The notes under the pieces: model-generated | Databases searched by the model: none | What the model was told of the DNA's origin: nothing | Seen by the model: the letters and a program-made list of their open reading frames with translations, nothing else | Part shown: positions 6,086 to 15,322 of the stretch, piece by piece | Position numbering within the stretch: the stretch's first letter is position 1 | Layout of the letters: each line of letters opens with the position of its first letter | Virus record (IMG/VR): IMGVR_UViG_3300042691_024438 | Location: 1 to 24,292 of that record | Reading direction: 5' to 3' (one strand) | Source: a virus | DNA length: 24,292 nt | Program-made: the position numbers and the translations under genes

Positions 6086-7657
6086 TTAAAATTGTGGAAT
6101 CTCTTCTATAAGAACAGTTCTTGACAAATCTTCAATGAATACATCACATCTGTCTTTCATCCAGATTTCGTATCCTGGGAATTTGTTAGCACTTGACATA
6201 CCTTGAGATTTTGCAAATCCTAAGTGGTGACGAGTACCATCAATATATCCCCAAGTCATAGAAGGAGCACCCTTCATACGCACTTCACGAATGTTATTTA
6301 CCATTGAACCATCAGACATTGGAGAAACATCAAACACCATAAATACTGGAGTAGATTTTTTGTTTTGTCCAAACTCTAGGTTAGATTGTGGTAAATCTAA
6401 TTCTTTCAAGTGAATAAGTTCAACACGCCCAGTCTCACGTGTAACCATTGCATCAAATGCAAAGTTGTAAGTGATGTGTTGTCCTTCTCCTTGCATATAT
6501 CTGTTTCCAGAATCTGCCATAAATGTAAGACCAGAATTCAATGCATCATTTTTCAAAGCTTGTTGGAATACATCAAATCCAGCTTCATTAGTGTACATTT
6601 TAACTCTACGATCTTTCACATCCACACGTCTGTAGAATAAATCTCCAAATACTGAACGGATTAGATTTGCAGAGAATTCACCTCTGTTATATTGTACCAA
6701 GTTACCATTGTTACGCATTCTGTGGTAAACACCTGCAGATGTACGCTTCAATTCTTGCTTAGAACCATTAGTTTTAACTGTTCCAGGCTTAGCCCAAATC
6801 ATTCTCTTAACTTTTAGCTCAAGCATAGACTTACGCATCCAGAACTCAATAAACGGTTCCCATTTAACATCATTACGAGTTAAAGGTAATTGGTTTCTAC
6901 GTTGTGGAGCATATACTAAAATGTCAAGAGGTTTACCTGAAGCATCTCTCATCATTTTATCATCAGCCCATTCTGTAATTTTGTGCTCATAACCATATGC
7001 TGACCCTAAAGATTCAAACATAGTGATTTTTTCACCAAGTCTTGGTAGACCAAGTAGATCTTGATCAAATTCACCAATTGCAGCATCTACTAATTCTAGT
7101 TCAATACCAACTTGTAAAAATGTAGAAGAAACAAAATCTACAATAGGATTGTCAGTTACTAAAGTAAAAGAGTACAAGAAACCAGCATTCCAAGCAATTG
7201 GATCTTTAGTTACATAGAATCTTGGACCATACTGACGAGAACCTACAGATACAATAGCATTTTTAGAAAACTCATTAGTATCTAATACTAATTGAAATTC
7301 TTGACCATCAATACCTGGTTTACCTGTACCTTCTTGTAAAATAGCAGTTAAACTAGCAGGAATATCAATAATTTTTGGGAATTTGTAAGGAACTTGAACT
7401 TCCCATTTCCAAGAATCACTATTATTATCAATGTAATAAGGAGTGCTCTTGTTAATCATGTCTAAGAAGTCATTGCTGTACAATGAGCTCTGAGTGTACA
7501 AACTGATGATTTTTTTATCATAGTCAGCAGGTTCTGTAGAGTGAAAAGACTCTAAGTGATTGGCATCAGTTAGTTTTCCTACAGCACGTTTGTCCATAGA
7601 GGCAACCCTTGCGTAGGTAAAACCAGTTAAGCCAGGAATAGTTTGAATTTGTGACAT
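6086..7657 (-). CDS. Major capsid protein (HK97-fold expected)
   Basis: The product is 523 aa, within the usual range for crAss-like major capsid proteins. It follows the scaffold-like gene directly, as capsid genes normally do. The sequence is mixed alpha/beta without enzyme motifs. Notable stretches are the N-terminal MSQIQTIPGLTGFTYARV, a central PFIEFWMRKSMLELKVKRMIW that would suit the HK97 spine helix, and a C-terminal half rich in beta strands. No N-terminal delta domain is obvious; the separate acidic protein upstream probably scaffolds assembly. The identity rests on position, size and resemblance. Its start lacks the AACTACAT leader and has an A-rich context (AATAAAAATG). Confidence 0.78.
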   Translation of the reverse strand: MSQIQTIPGLTGFTYARVASMDKRAVGKLTDANHLESFHSTEPADYDKKIISLYTQSSLYSNDFLDMINKSTPYYIDNNSDSWKWEVQVPYKFPKIIDIPASLTAILQEGTGKPGIDGQEFQLVLDTNEFSKNAIVSVGSRQYGPRFYVTKDPIAWNAGFLYSFTLVTDNPIVDFVSSTFLQVGIELELVDAAIGEFDQDLLGLPRLGEKITMFESLGSAYGYEHKITEWADDKMMRDASGKPLDILVYAPQRRNQLPLTRNDVKWEPFIEFWMRKSMLELKVKRMIWAKPGTVKTNGSKQELKRTSAGVYHRMRNNGNLVQYNRGEFSANLIRSVFGDLFYRRVDVKDRRVKMYTNEAGFDVFQQALKNDALNSGLTFMADSGNRYMQGEGQHITYNFAFDAMVTRETGRVELIHLKELDLPQSNLEFGQNKKSTPVFMVFDVSPMSDGSMVNNIREVRMKGAPSMTWGYIDGTRHHLGFAKSQGMSSANKFPGYEIWMKDRCDVFIEDLSRTVLIEEIPQF

Positions 7658-7697
7658 TTTTATTAATCGTTTTGAGTTATTATTAATTTAAATTATT

Positions 7698-8936
7698 TTA
7701 TTGGAACCAAGAACTACTTGTTGACTTTGTACCAGTTGTTCCAGTTTTAGCAGTTGTTTTTTGTCTAGCAACTTCTGAAAACAATTGATTAGCTTGTTTA
7801 GACACTCCTGTTTTTTGTATAGTTGATAATGTTGGATCTTTTTCTAAAATTTTAAGAAGTAGAGCAACCTTAACTTTTGTAGCATGATTTTCTGGTCTCT
7901 TTAAATCCAAAATAGTTCTATCAAAGTCTGATAAAGTTTCTCCTGATGCAGTTTTCCATTTATCAACTAATAGGAAGTCTTGTAGTTCATTTACTAGCTT
8001 TGGATTTAATGGAATACCATCAAACTCTTTTGCTTTTAGTTTATCTTGTAAAACTTCATGTACATTATTAATATACTGTTGTTTTATTTGTTGTTTTTGT
8101 AATTGTTCTTGTTCTGCTTTTTGTTGCATAGCTTGCAACTTTTGAGCTTCTTTTTTAACTAACACTTTATGATGTTTAGTAGATACACTTTCTAAATCAC
8201 CATAATTTTGAAGTCTTTCAATTTCTGTTGTTATATCTTCTGGATCAAAACCTTGATCAGCTAAAGCTTGTCTCATTACTGAAATTTGATTTGATTCTTG
8301 TGATAAATCCATTTCAGCAAAGTTTACAACTTGGTTATATGTCCCAAAATATTCTTTAGGGTTTACACCTTTTACAAATATGGCATCAAAAGCATTTTGG
8401 TAATCCTCTCCAAATTGTCCTATAAAGTTTTCTACAATTTCTGAAGCTCCTTTTCTTTTTTCAGCATTAAATCTTTCTAAAAATTCTTCTGCAGTTGTAA
8501 TAGGAGATTCATCATCATCCTCCCCTTTAGTAAACACTCCTAGTTTAAACAAATCATTTGAAAGAGCTGAAAATTGTGTAGAAGGTTCTTCATCATCATC
8601 TTCTGTTTCTGTATTTGTAACAGATTCAGTAGGTTTTACAGTTTCTTCATCTTCATCTGTATTATCTCCTAGAAAATTAGAGATTGCTGATTGAGCTTTT
8701 TTCTCATCACTGTCTTCATCTTCTACAGGAGTTATCTCTTTACCTTTTGGTGCAGAAGGAGCTTTAGGTTCAGCATCTTTTACTTCATTAATAATAGGAG
8801 TAACATCATCAGGATTTGATGAAGCTGTTTCTGGTGAAAATAGTCCTTCTAGTAATTCTTGGTTTCCAGCACCCATTTCTAGAGTGTCCTGAATAGAGAA
8901 ACTATTGGTGGATAGTTCTAAATTATCTTGTGCCAT
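7698..8936 (-). CDS. Acidic scaffold-like protein
   Basis: The product is 412 aa and lies between portal and major capsid genes, the classic site of a scaffold. Residues 1-145 are very acidic and low in complexity (runs such as EDEDSDEKK, DEDEE, TEDDDEE). Residues 255-290 form a Gln/Lys coiled coil (QAMQQKAEQEQLQKQQ). The C-terminus is basic and Thr/Ser/Gly-rich (about 390-412, ending SSSWFQ), as in scaffolds whose C-tail binds the capsid protein. No protease motif is visible. The start carries the AACTACAT leader one base before ATG. The role is inferred from position and composition. Confidence 0.7.
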   Translation of the reverse strand: MAQDNLELSTNSFSIQDTLEMGAGNQELLEGLFSPETASSNPDDVTPIINEVKDAEPKAPSAPKGKEITPVEDEDSDEKKAQSAISNFLGDNTDEDEETVKPTESVTNTETEDDDEEPSTQFSALSNDLFKLGVFTKGEDDDESPITTAEEFLERFNAEKRKGASEIVENFIGQFGEDYQNAFDAIFVKGVNPKEYFGTYNQVVNFAEMDLSQESNQISVMRQALADQGFDPEDITTEIERLQNYGDLESVSTKHHKVLVKKEAQKLQAMQQKAEQEQLQKQQIKQQYINNVHEVLQDKLKAKEFDGIPLNPKLVNELQDFLLVDKWKTASGETLSDFDRTILDLKRPENHATKVKVALLLKILEKDPTLSTIQKTGVSKQANQLFSEVARQKTTAKTGTTGTKSTSSSWFQ

Positions 8937-8937
8937 A

Positions 8938-8945
8938 ATGTAGTT
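8938..8945 (-). promoter_or_regulatory. Leader octamer AACTACAT before the scaffold-like gene
   Basis: The minus strand reads AACTACAT-T-ATG. It is one of four identical copies, each one base from the start codon. The rest of the 138-base gap (8937-9074) is AT-rich with no supported ORF or hairpin. Confidence 0.55.
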
Positions 8946-9074
8946 GTATTTAATATTTGGTTTATATTCTATGTAAAACTATAACAGTTATTTAAATTAC
9001 AAAAGAAAATAGTGCTGTATTAAAACATATTGTTGGGTAATATAGCATTATCTTTTTTTTCTCCTTAAATTGAA

Positions 9075-11675
9075 CTAACTTTTTTTGTTATTTTTATTAG
9101 CAGCACGTCCTTTTGCATTCTCTTTAGCAACAGCTAAATCATTTGCCATATTTTCTCTAGCTACTTGTAACTTTTCTCTTTCTATAGACATCTTATCTGC
9201 TGCTTGTTTGTTTTTAGACTGTATATCTGCCATTTTCATACCATAATCTTTTGCAGCCTTATCTTGATCTTGTGCAAGTCTACTCATTTCTAGTACATCT
9301 GGAATAGCATTAGCATTTACATCTTCTGCTTCTACATTACCAAATCCTGTAGCTTGAATAATAGCAATTTTTTCTTTAGAAAGTCTATCAAGTTCTTTTT
9401 GATAGTTTTCATTAGCTTGTTGCTCCTGTTGTAATTGAGCTTGCTGTTGCATTTGAGCTTGAGCAATTTGTTGTTGTTGTTCAAGTTTTTGTTGTTCAAG
9501 TTGTTGTGCTTGTTGTTGAATAGCGTCTTGTTTATCTCTAAGATCTCTAAACACTTTCTTCATTTCTCTCATAGACTTAGTGCTGTAAAGCTCAATAACT
9601 TCATATAAGCTTCCACCATTTTGCATAAGAGGTTGAGCAAGTTGTCTAAGTTCATTAAACATTTGCGTATCTTCTGGTCTATTTGTAGTAAACACTTTTA
9701 AATCTCTAAATCTAATATCAGATCCATTTACTTGTACAAATGCAGATTCTCCTTCATTAGTAACATAAGAAATTGTTGATTGTGGTTTAGCACTTTCTAT
9801 GTATAATGCAGCATCGATTATAGCTTGGTATAATTGTCCTAATACATATTCGTGTGCTACAAATAAAGGCTCTGTTTGTGTATAACTGTGTTGTATAGCA
9901 GCATTTGTACCTGTAGCACTTTCAGAGGCAGAGATGCTTCCTAAACGCTGTTTAGACATACCTATAAGTTCCCAGCATTCATTTTTTAATTGTACAGCTA
10001 AGTTATAACGAGATTGAATCTCATTGGTTCTTGTAAGGTCTACGTTTCTAGCTACAGATTGATTTGTTACAGGAGCTTTGGTATTTTCAGGACTATCATC
10101 ATCAAACATGATACCACGTTCTCTTGCTTCTAATTCCCAGATATCAATATCATCTTGAGCATCTCCATCCTTCACTCTAGGAACTCTTCTAATATTAACA
10201 GAAGCTACATTACCAATTTCTTTTTCAAGAAGCTTATACATTTGATTCATACAAATGTTATATAACACTTGAAAAGGTTTCATCATATCAATTAATGACT
10301 TAGCCTCTGTATTCTTTACTTCAAAAGTTGTTCCAATTATAGGACAATAATTCAATAGTTTATAAGGTTTGATATGATAGATGTCTGGACCAATTTTAAT
10401 TCCTTGATACCATTCATTAATCCATCCCCATTCTAGTGACTTCTGTGTAGGAATAGTTCCTGATTTATAATTCTCATCAACAAGCATTGATTGCTCATTG
10501 CCCATTTCATCTTCATATATAAGTTTTCCAATTTTTTTCTTAGAAATCCAATATGCCCTAACTACTACATATTTATATCCAAATGAAGAAACATTAGATG
10601 TTAAACCAAGAAAATCTTGTAATCCATCGTTATTTTCTTTCATTTCTGATTCTATAATCATTCTTGTTTGTAGTACTAATGGATCAAATGTATCATACTG
10701 TACAGAGTCTTGCCCAGGTGTAGCATTAGGGTTACCTAAATTAGATTCACGTACATTAATTAATCCATAGTCTTGTAATGATGAGCGTAAGTGGTCAATT
10801 TCCTCTTTCGTAAGATCTGGGATGCTTTCAATGATCTCCGAAAGCTCCATAACTTGTACTGTACCAGCAGCATAGGCTCCTTGAGTTCTACCAGTGGGAT
10901 CTGATATCCACTTTCTATCAGGAGTAGTAAGAAACCAAGTGTTTTTTGGGTTGGCCACTTCAATGTTAAACCCAGTTTTGGAATTGTCTTCATATATATG
11001 ATAAAACTCTCTTGCTGATATAAGCAAGTCTCTAAATGTATCTTCTGATTTTTCTTTTATATTAAATTCTGCTTTTGTACATGTAAGAATATGGTTGGCC
11101 CATTTTTCAGCTACAGATGTATATGAATCAAGCTGATCTTTAACTTGTTCCATTGTAAGCTGTTCTAGTTGTTCTTCTTCTAGTTCTTCTCCAGCAATAG
11201 CAGCTTTTTCTAATATTTGTTGTTTAGCTCTTGATATAATATACTTTTGCAGTGTATCAGTTTTAAACTGTAACTCTTCTGCTTTACTATCGTCATCAAA
11301 TGCCTTCACTCTATATGTATCAGGTCTTTTTGAAATTTCTCCTACCAAACCATTAAGAGGAGTGGTAATTATAGAATAATGTTTTACATAAGATGGTAGA
11401 GCCAAATCATTTTGTAAAATTTCAGTAAAACTTTTTACTTGAGGATCTTGATAAAAATCTTCCATACGAAGAATACCTTTTACCAAATCATAGTTTTTTA
11501 CAAATGTATCTCTATTTTTAATATATTCTGCATAAGCCCTGTTAGCAAAATAATCCATTGTATTTTTAATCCAACTCTCATCTTGTTTTTCCTTCTCTGT
11601 TTTAAACTGATCAGGAAAAATATTTAAATACGCATAACGTATTGTAGCATCTTTTGTATATCTAATTATTGCCAT
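9075..11675 (-). CDS. Portal protein
   Basis: The product is 866 aa, long but in line with portals of crAss-like and related podoviruses. It is encoded directly after the large terminase with a one-base overlap (TAATG). The first 700 residues are mixed helices and strands with conserved-looking aromatic blocks (EWGWINEWYQGIKIGPDIYH). Residues about 712-755 are almost pure Gln with Glu/Lys/Ala (QQQAQQLEQQKLEQQQQ), a long coiled coil that would form the barrel crown inside the capsid. The extreme C-terminus is Lys/Asn-rich. In the virion a dodecameric portal occupies one vertex, drives DNA packaging with TerL and anchors the tail. The assignment rests on synteny, length and architecture. Confidence 0.82.
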   Translation of the reverse strand: MAIIRYTKDATIRYAYLNIFPDQFKTEKEKQDESWIKNTMDYFANRAYAEYIKNRDTFVKNYDLVKGILRMEDFYQDPQVKSFTEILQNDLALPSYVKHYSIITTPLNGLVGEISKRPDTYRVKAFDDDSKAEELQFKTDTLQKYIISRAKQQILEKAAIAGEELEEEQLEQLTMEQVKDQLDSYTSVAEKWANHILTCTKAEFNIKEKSEDTFRDLLISAREFYHIYEDNSKTGFNIEVANPKNTWFLTTPDRKWISDPTGRTQGAYAAGTVQVMELSEIIESIPDLTKEEIDHLRSSLQDYGLINVRESNLGNPNATPGQDSVQYDTFDPLVLQTRMIIESEMKENNDGLQDFLGLTSNVSSFGYKYVVVRAYWISKKKIGKLIYEDEMGNEQSMLVDENYKSGTIPTQKSLEWGWINEWYQGIKIGPDIYHIKPYKLLNYCPIIGTTFEVKNTEAKSLIDMMKPFQVLYNICMNQMYKLLEKEIGNVASVNIRRVPRVKDGDAQDDIDIWELEARERGIMFDDDSPENTKAPVTNQSVARNVDLTRTNEIQSRYNLAVQLKNECWELIGMSKQRLGSISASESATGTNAAIQHSYTQTEPLFVAHEYVLGQLYQAIIDAALYIESAKPQSTISYVTNEGESAFVQVNGSDIRFRDLKVFTTNRPEDTQMFNELRQLAQPLMQNGGSLYEVIELYSTKSMREMKKVFRDLRDKQDAIQQQAQQLEQQKLEQQQQIAQAQMQQQAQLQQEQQANENYQKELDRLSKEKIAIIQATGFGNVEAEDVNANAIPDVLEMSRLAQDQDKAAKDYGMKMADIQSKNKQAADKMSIEREKLQVARENMANDLAVAKENAKGRAANKNNKKS

Positions 11676-13696
11676 TATCTAAATAATTTACGTTTATTGT
11701 TATTAAACACTCCTCTTGATTCTGGAAAGAGTGAACTTTTTTGTCTTTTAACTCCCATTGATTTTGTTCTTGAGTCTGAATTATCTCCAATCTTTCCAAA
11801 TATAGGATCAAGTTTCATGGCAAGAGAAACAGCAAGTTCTGCTGCTATAATTCTATCAAAGTTACCATCTTCATTATATTGTATCATTTCTTCAAGAAGT
11901 ACTGGGTCAAGTATTTTTGACATTCCTTTTGTTTCAGAAATAATATTATCATCATCATCTTTTTCTACATGTATAACTTCTTCTGTATATTTCTTTAGAC
12001 ATCCATGTAGAAAGTCTCTTATTTTTTCTGCAGATCTATGTATTCCATAATCACGTCTAACGGTAGTATTTGGAACAATTTCTTTTAACCAATCTGGTTG
12101 TTTTTCTAAATAATGTGCATCTCCTTTAGAAATCATATAATCTATAAAGGAGATTTCATCATTTTCACATAATGTTCTAGCATTGTAATACTTTATCAAC
12201 AATCGTGCTTGTTCTTCCCATGTTTCTTTTTTATCTGGACGAGCACAATATGATGCTACAAACATATCTTGATATTTTTCTCCTGATATTGTATGCATAC
12301 GTTTGTATATATAAACAGAGCCAAGAGAACTTGAATATGCAGATTTACCTTGTCTATAAGGGTCAACTCCTGCTACATATAATCCATAAGGAGGGTTTTC
12401 TACTGGAAACTCATATATAACTACAGGAGCATCTTTTTGATCTGTATTTTTTAATGGAAAATTTGATATAGGTAGTTTATCAGAGAATGTATGTTTAACT
12501 CCTTGTCCATCATCATACAGCACTACAGATGTTCCTGTTCTTTCTTGTTGTAACAGTCTAAACTTCTGTCTTTTAGCTGCTTCAATATCAAATATATTTG
12601 TATCTTCATTAAGAAATATATCATCTACTTCTTGGGGATAATACATTTTCTCTTTAAGATAGGCCATTCTATCTCCAGCTTTTTTAAGCTTTTCAAGATT
12701 ATCATTTGTAATCTTTGTGGCTAGTTCTTCATTACTCACCATCATCTTCACTTCATGTAAAGAAGAAGTTTTTGGTTTATCTAAAAATGCTCCCAAAGAA
12801 CTTTCTTCTTTGGCTTCCATTCTATATTTATGAGAAATAAAAAGTCCATGAACTCTTTTTTCATCTTTTGCATTATTATATTCTAAGAAGTTAAAATTTT
12901 CAACATCAAACATTAAGCTTTTTGCATCCATAAACTTCTTCATATCTCCACCTGTTCCTGTAAGAATCGGAGAACATCCCCAACCAAATGGTGTTGTAAA
13001 TCCAGGAATAGCAGCTTGAAGTCCTCTAAGAAAAGATCCTTTTCCAATCTCATCAATAATAAGTCTTCTAGGCTTTGTACCAGCAATAGCTTCCTCATTA
13101 TTACCCTCATCAAGGTTACGTATAAGAATCTGGGAAAATGGAATTCTTTCTCCTGATTTGGTTTTAATTCCTAGTGTAACTTGATTTTTCCAATTATCTT
13201 CTACTCTTTGCCATCTCCAGGCTTCTGGTAAAAAGTTTAATCCTTTGTCAATCTTATCTGTAATAAGCTTTATATCAGGAGCATTTAATCCTGCAATAAT
13301 ATTCTGACTGTTCTCATCAAATGTAGCACCATGTCCAATGTAACTAGCTTCAATAACAGACTTAGCAAAACGACGAATACCTAGTATAACTAGACCTTTC
13401 TTTTCCTTATGTGCTCTATCTATTTCATTTGTAACAAGCCATTCATTATCTCTTAGTAATGGATTAGAATATTTCTGATTAATACGTCCATATTCATCTA
13501 TAATATCTACTTCTGTATGCCAAATATTTAAATGCCAATATAGAAATGGATTGATGTATTGTCCATCCATCATTGCTCCATTCATACATAGTTCTTTATG
13601 AAATGCAAAGAACTGCTTATATTCATCAGAGCTTCTATCTGGAATACGTTTTTGATTAATAAACCAATCCTTATATTCTATATCATGTAGTTTCAT
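11675..13696 (-). CDS. terL: Terminase large subunit (packaging ATPase-nuclease)
   Basis: The product is 673 aa. The ATPase half shows a deviant Walker A, GIRRFAKS (106-113), with Ala where the second Gly is usual; Walker B RRLIIDE (210-216) with D215/E216; and a coupling motif ILTGTGG (244-250). The nuclease half shows GVDPYRQG with D445, a second acidic cluster ENDE (511-514), and NFDRIIA with D614. These fit the three metal-binding acids of the RNase H-like nuclease. The enzyme cuts concatemeric DNA and pumps it through the portal encoded next door. Its start lies 2 bases after the stop of the 70-aa gene. Confidence 0.93.
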   Translation of the reverse strand: MKLHDIEYKDWFINQKRIPDRSSDEYKQFFAFHKELCMNGAMMDGQYINPFLYWHLNIWHTEVDIIDEYGRINQKYSNPLLRDNEWLVTNEIDRAHKEKKGLVILGIRRFAKSVIEASYIGHGATFDENSQNIIAGLNAPDIKLITDKIDKGLNFLPEAWRWQRVEDNWKNQVTLGIKTKSGERIPFSQILIRNLDEGNNEEAIAGTKPRRLIIDEIGKGSFLRGLQAAIPGFTTPFGWGCSPILTGTGGDMKKFMDAKSLMFDVENFNFLEYNNAKDEKRVHGLFISHKYRMEAKEESSLGAFLDKPKTSSLHEVKMMVSNEELATKITNDNLEKLKKAGDRMAYLKEKMYYPQEVDDIFLNEDTNIFDIEAAKRQKFRLLQQERTGTSVVLYDDGQGVKHTFSDKLPISNFPLKNTDQKDAPVVIYEFPVENPPYGLYVAGVDPYRQGKSAYSSSLGSVYIYKRMHTISGEKYQDMFVASYCARPDKKETWEEQARLLIKYYNARTLCENDEISFIDYMISKGDAHYLEKQPDWLKEIVPNTTVRRDYGIHRSAEKIRDFLHGCLKKYTEEVIHVEKDDDDNIISETKGMSKILDPVLLEEMIQYNEDGNFDRIIAAELAVSLAMKLDPIFGKIGDNSDSRTKSMGVKRQKSSLFPESRGVFNNNKRKLFR

Positions 13697-13698
13697 TA

Positions 13699-13911
13699 TT
13701 AATCACAATTCAGTTTATATTTCACACATTCAAAAGGTGTTGTAATGTTCCAAGAATTTATCCAGTCATCATATTCTGTTACATCTTCATTTCGATTTAA
13801 TGCATCTTGCATACCATCTAAATGTGCCTTAGTAATAGATCCTATTTTTTTAATAGGTTTTTCATCTACATCATTTTTATATATAAGTATTTTAATTGCA
13901 GGTGTATTCAT
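13699..13911 (-). CDS. Small late protein, 70 aa, unknown
   Basis: This short protein has an N-terminal beta-like segment (PAIKILIYKND), a charged middle and one Cys near each of the C-terminal turns (FECVKYKLNCD). No family is recognised. It overlaps the upstream 111-aa gene by one base (TAATG) and ends 2 bases before terL, so it is almost certainly translated from the same message. A packaging-accessory role is possible but only from location. Confidence 0.55.
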   Translation of the reverse strand: MNTPAIKILIYKNDVDEKPIKKIGSITKAHLDGMQDALNRNEDVTEYDDWINSWNITTPFECVKYKLNCD

Positions 13912-14246
13912 TACTTATTTCTACTCTTTAAAAATTCTTCTGCTTGAGAACTCAATTCAGCTCCTCCTCTTGTTTCCACTTTTTTAGCTTCTTGTTTTTC
14001 TCTCATTACATCTACTTCTTTTAAAAGAGCAAGATAGTTTTTCATTGTTTCTTGTACAAACTTTCCTTGAGCTTCTATAGATGCAATTACCATAGGAAGC
14101 ATTCCTCCTTTAGCTGTAGGTTTCCACTCTATTCTATCTTTTAAAGTATGAAGAGGATTTGCATCAACATATTCTTTCCATGAAGACAATTGTTGTTCAG
14201 CCCAATCAAGTTCTACATCTATATATGTATTCTTTTTTACTGCCAT
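13911..14246 (-). CDS. Small helical protein upstream of terL (small terminase candidate)
   Basis: The product is 111 aa and almost entirely helical by eye. It has a predicted amphipathic N-terminal helix (VELDWAEQQLSSWKEYVDAN), a Gly-turn (KGGMLP), a central helix (IASIEAQGKFVQETMKNYLALL) and a charged C-terminal tail. Small terminase subunits are small helical DNA-binding proteins encoded just before terL. This gene is the best candidate here, but no HTH is clear, so it is a weak call. The AACTACAT leader sits one base before its ATG, inside the end of the upstream gene, whose TAA overlaps its start. Confidence 0.5.
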   Translation of the reverse strand: MAVKKNTYIDVELDWAEQQLSSWKEYVDANPLHTLKDRIEWKPTAKGGMLPMVIASIEAQGKFVQETMKNYLALLKEVDVMREKQEAKKVETRGGAELSSQAEEFLKSRNK

Positions 14247-14572
14247 TATGTAGTTAGTTTTAAAAACCTTAGCACTTTATATTTAAAGCTAGTTTTACGT
14301 TTATATTCATCATAATCTTTATAATCAAGAATACTGTTTACTACAGCATTATACTTAAGTTGTTCTTCAGAATCTGGTTTAAGTCTATTTGTAAAAGCAG
14401 CTTCTAAATTTTTTTTACAGCTTGCTTTTCTTTTTTCATCTTCTTCATATCTTTTTTTTCCACTAGGGCAAATATTCTTTTGCATACCTTCTTCAGTGTA
14501 TAAAGTTATTGTAAAAAATTTAGTTGGATCATGCTTTACTCCAACCACTCTCTTAGGTTTAATTATTTCCAT
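14246..14572 (-). CDS. Basic small late protein, 108 aa, unknown
   Basis: The protein is Lys-rich. It has a beta-like N-terminal stretch (KFFTITLYTEEGMQ), an ICPSGKKRYEEDEKRKASC segment with two Cys, and a helical C-terminal half ending FKYKVLRFLKLTT. The basic character would suit nucleic-acid binding, but no family is recognised. It shares a one-base overlap with the next gene and has the AACTACAT leader one base before its own ATG. Confidence 0.55.
   Translation of the reverse strand: MEIIKPKRVVGVKHDPTKFFTITLYTEEGMQKNICPSGKKRYEEDEKRKASCKKNLEAAFTNRLKPDSEEQLKYNAVVNSILDYKDYDEYKRKTSFKYKVLRFLKLTT
14248..14255 (-). promoter_or_regulatory. Leader octamer AACTACAT before the 111-aa gene
   Basis: The minus strand reads AACTACAT-A-ATG. 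Here the octamer also encodes the last residues and part of the stop codon of the upstream 108-aa gene, so it is kept even where it must be coding. Confidence 0.55.
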
Positions 14573-14573
14573 T

Positions 14574-14581
14574 ATGTAGTT
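14574..14581 (-). promoter_or_regulatory. Leader octamer AACTACAT before the 108-aa gene
   Basis: The minus strand reads AACTACAT-A-ATG, the fourth copy of the octamer, with the same one-base spacing. Confidence 0.55.
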
Positions 14582-14597
14582 ATATTAATATTGTTTT

Positions 14598-14861
14598 TTA
14601 TTCTTCTTCTAATAAATCCTCAGAATTTAAATTCATTCCTTGTTTAAGAATCTCTTCCAAATCTTCACAATGAGGAACATCTAATTCTAATTCTATTAAA
14701 TAATCATTTAATATATTAAACATTTCTTTGTCATTGAGATTTTCAATTTGATGATCATCTAATGCTGTAGCCAAGTGTTTACCAAGAGTTTGTTTTGGAA
14801 ATACATAGCCAAGTTTATTTAATATATTTACACTACGTTTATAATAATTGCTCATAGTCAT
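14598..14861 (-). CDS. Small acidic helical protein, 87 aa, unknown
   Basis: This helical protein has a Tyr/Lys-rich head (MSNYYKRSVNILNKLGY) and a strongly acidic C-terminus (CEDLEEILKQGMNLNSEDLLEEE). Two starts are possible (14861, or 14855 giving MSNYY). It overlaps the end of the preceding gene by 23 bases, which indicates coupled translation. No motif points to a function. Confidence 0.5.
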   Translation of the reverse strand: MTMSNYYKRSVNILNKLGYVFPKQTLGKHLATALDDHQIENLNDKEMFNILNDYLIELELDVPHCEDLEEILKQGMNLNSEDLLEEE

Positions 14862-15048
14862 CTATGTTTGGCTGGTCTTCAGTTAAATAATCATCTGACA
14901 CTGTAATTCTTATTATATCCTTTTCCCTATCTAAATCTATAATTCCTTCTAAATCGAAATAATCATATCCATCATTATATAATTTTTCTAGTATCTCTAA
15001 TAAATACTCAATAGGAATCTTTGTTAATTTTAAATTACTCTTTTCCAT
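14839..15048 (-). CDS. Small acidic protein, 69 aa, unknown
   Basis: I place the start at ATG 15048 (MEKSNLKLTK); an in-frame TTG sits two codons upstream. The protein is acidic, with a helix (IPIEYLLEILEKLYNDGYDYFDLEGI) and a strand-like tail (IIRITVSDD). It overlaps the upstream zinc-ribbon gene by 14 bases and the downstream gene by 23. Such tight packing marks a real operon member, but no function can be read. Confidence 0.5.
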   Translation of the reverse strand: MEKSNLKLTKIPIEYLLEILEKLYNDGYDYFDLEGIIDLDREKDIIRITVSDDYLTEDQPNIDDYEQLL

Positions 15049-15322
15049 TATCAATTATATTTTGTTGTTCTTGAGAAATTACAGCTTTCCATTTATTTAA
15101 AGGACAATTACAAGAAAGACATTTTGTTTTAGCAGAAAGAGTGCATCCACAATTTGTACAATGTACATCTGGTCTTAATGTTTTATGCTTTGTAGAAATA
15201 TGTTCACAATTATTACATATTTCCATTCTTTCTTGACTTGTTTGCTCTATAACTAATTCTAGTTCTTTTCGAGGAAGAAGGTGGTTACTCCATCCTTCAA
15301 TTATTTGTTGTATCACTCCCAT
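15035..15322 (-). CDS. Zinc-ribbon protein, 95 aa
   Basis: I place the start at ATG 15322 (MGVIQQIIEGW). Eight Cys are arranged as CNNC (36, 39), HCTNCGC (55, 58, 60), C68, and CNC (71, 73) followed by PLNKW. The CGCxL-x-K-x-KC...CP-x-x-KW pattern is a recurrent zinc-ribbon found in small phage and host proteins. A first CxxC pair lies in a region typical of a rubredoxin-like knuckle. It could bind nucleic acid or RNA polymerase, which would make sense near the head of a late operon, but that is inference. It overlaps the upstream HU/IHF-like gene by 26 bases. Confidence 0.65.
   Translation of the reverse strand: MGVIQQIIEGWSNHLLPRKELELVIEQTSQERMEICNNCEHISTKHKTLRPDVHCTNCGCTLSAKTKCLSCNCPLNKWKAVISQEQQNIIDNGKE

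Noticed and set aside
9000-9060. 18-codon ORF between portal and scaffold-like genes on the minus strand
   Set aside because: It is very short, not tightly packed with its neighbours, and shows no motif or leader.
10760-10993. Minus-strand 77-codon ORF inside the portal gene
   Set aside because: It is a different frame within a long, well-supported gene, with no start context or family resemblance.
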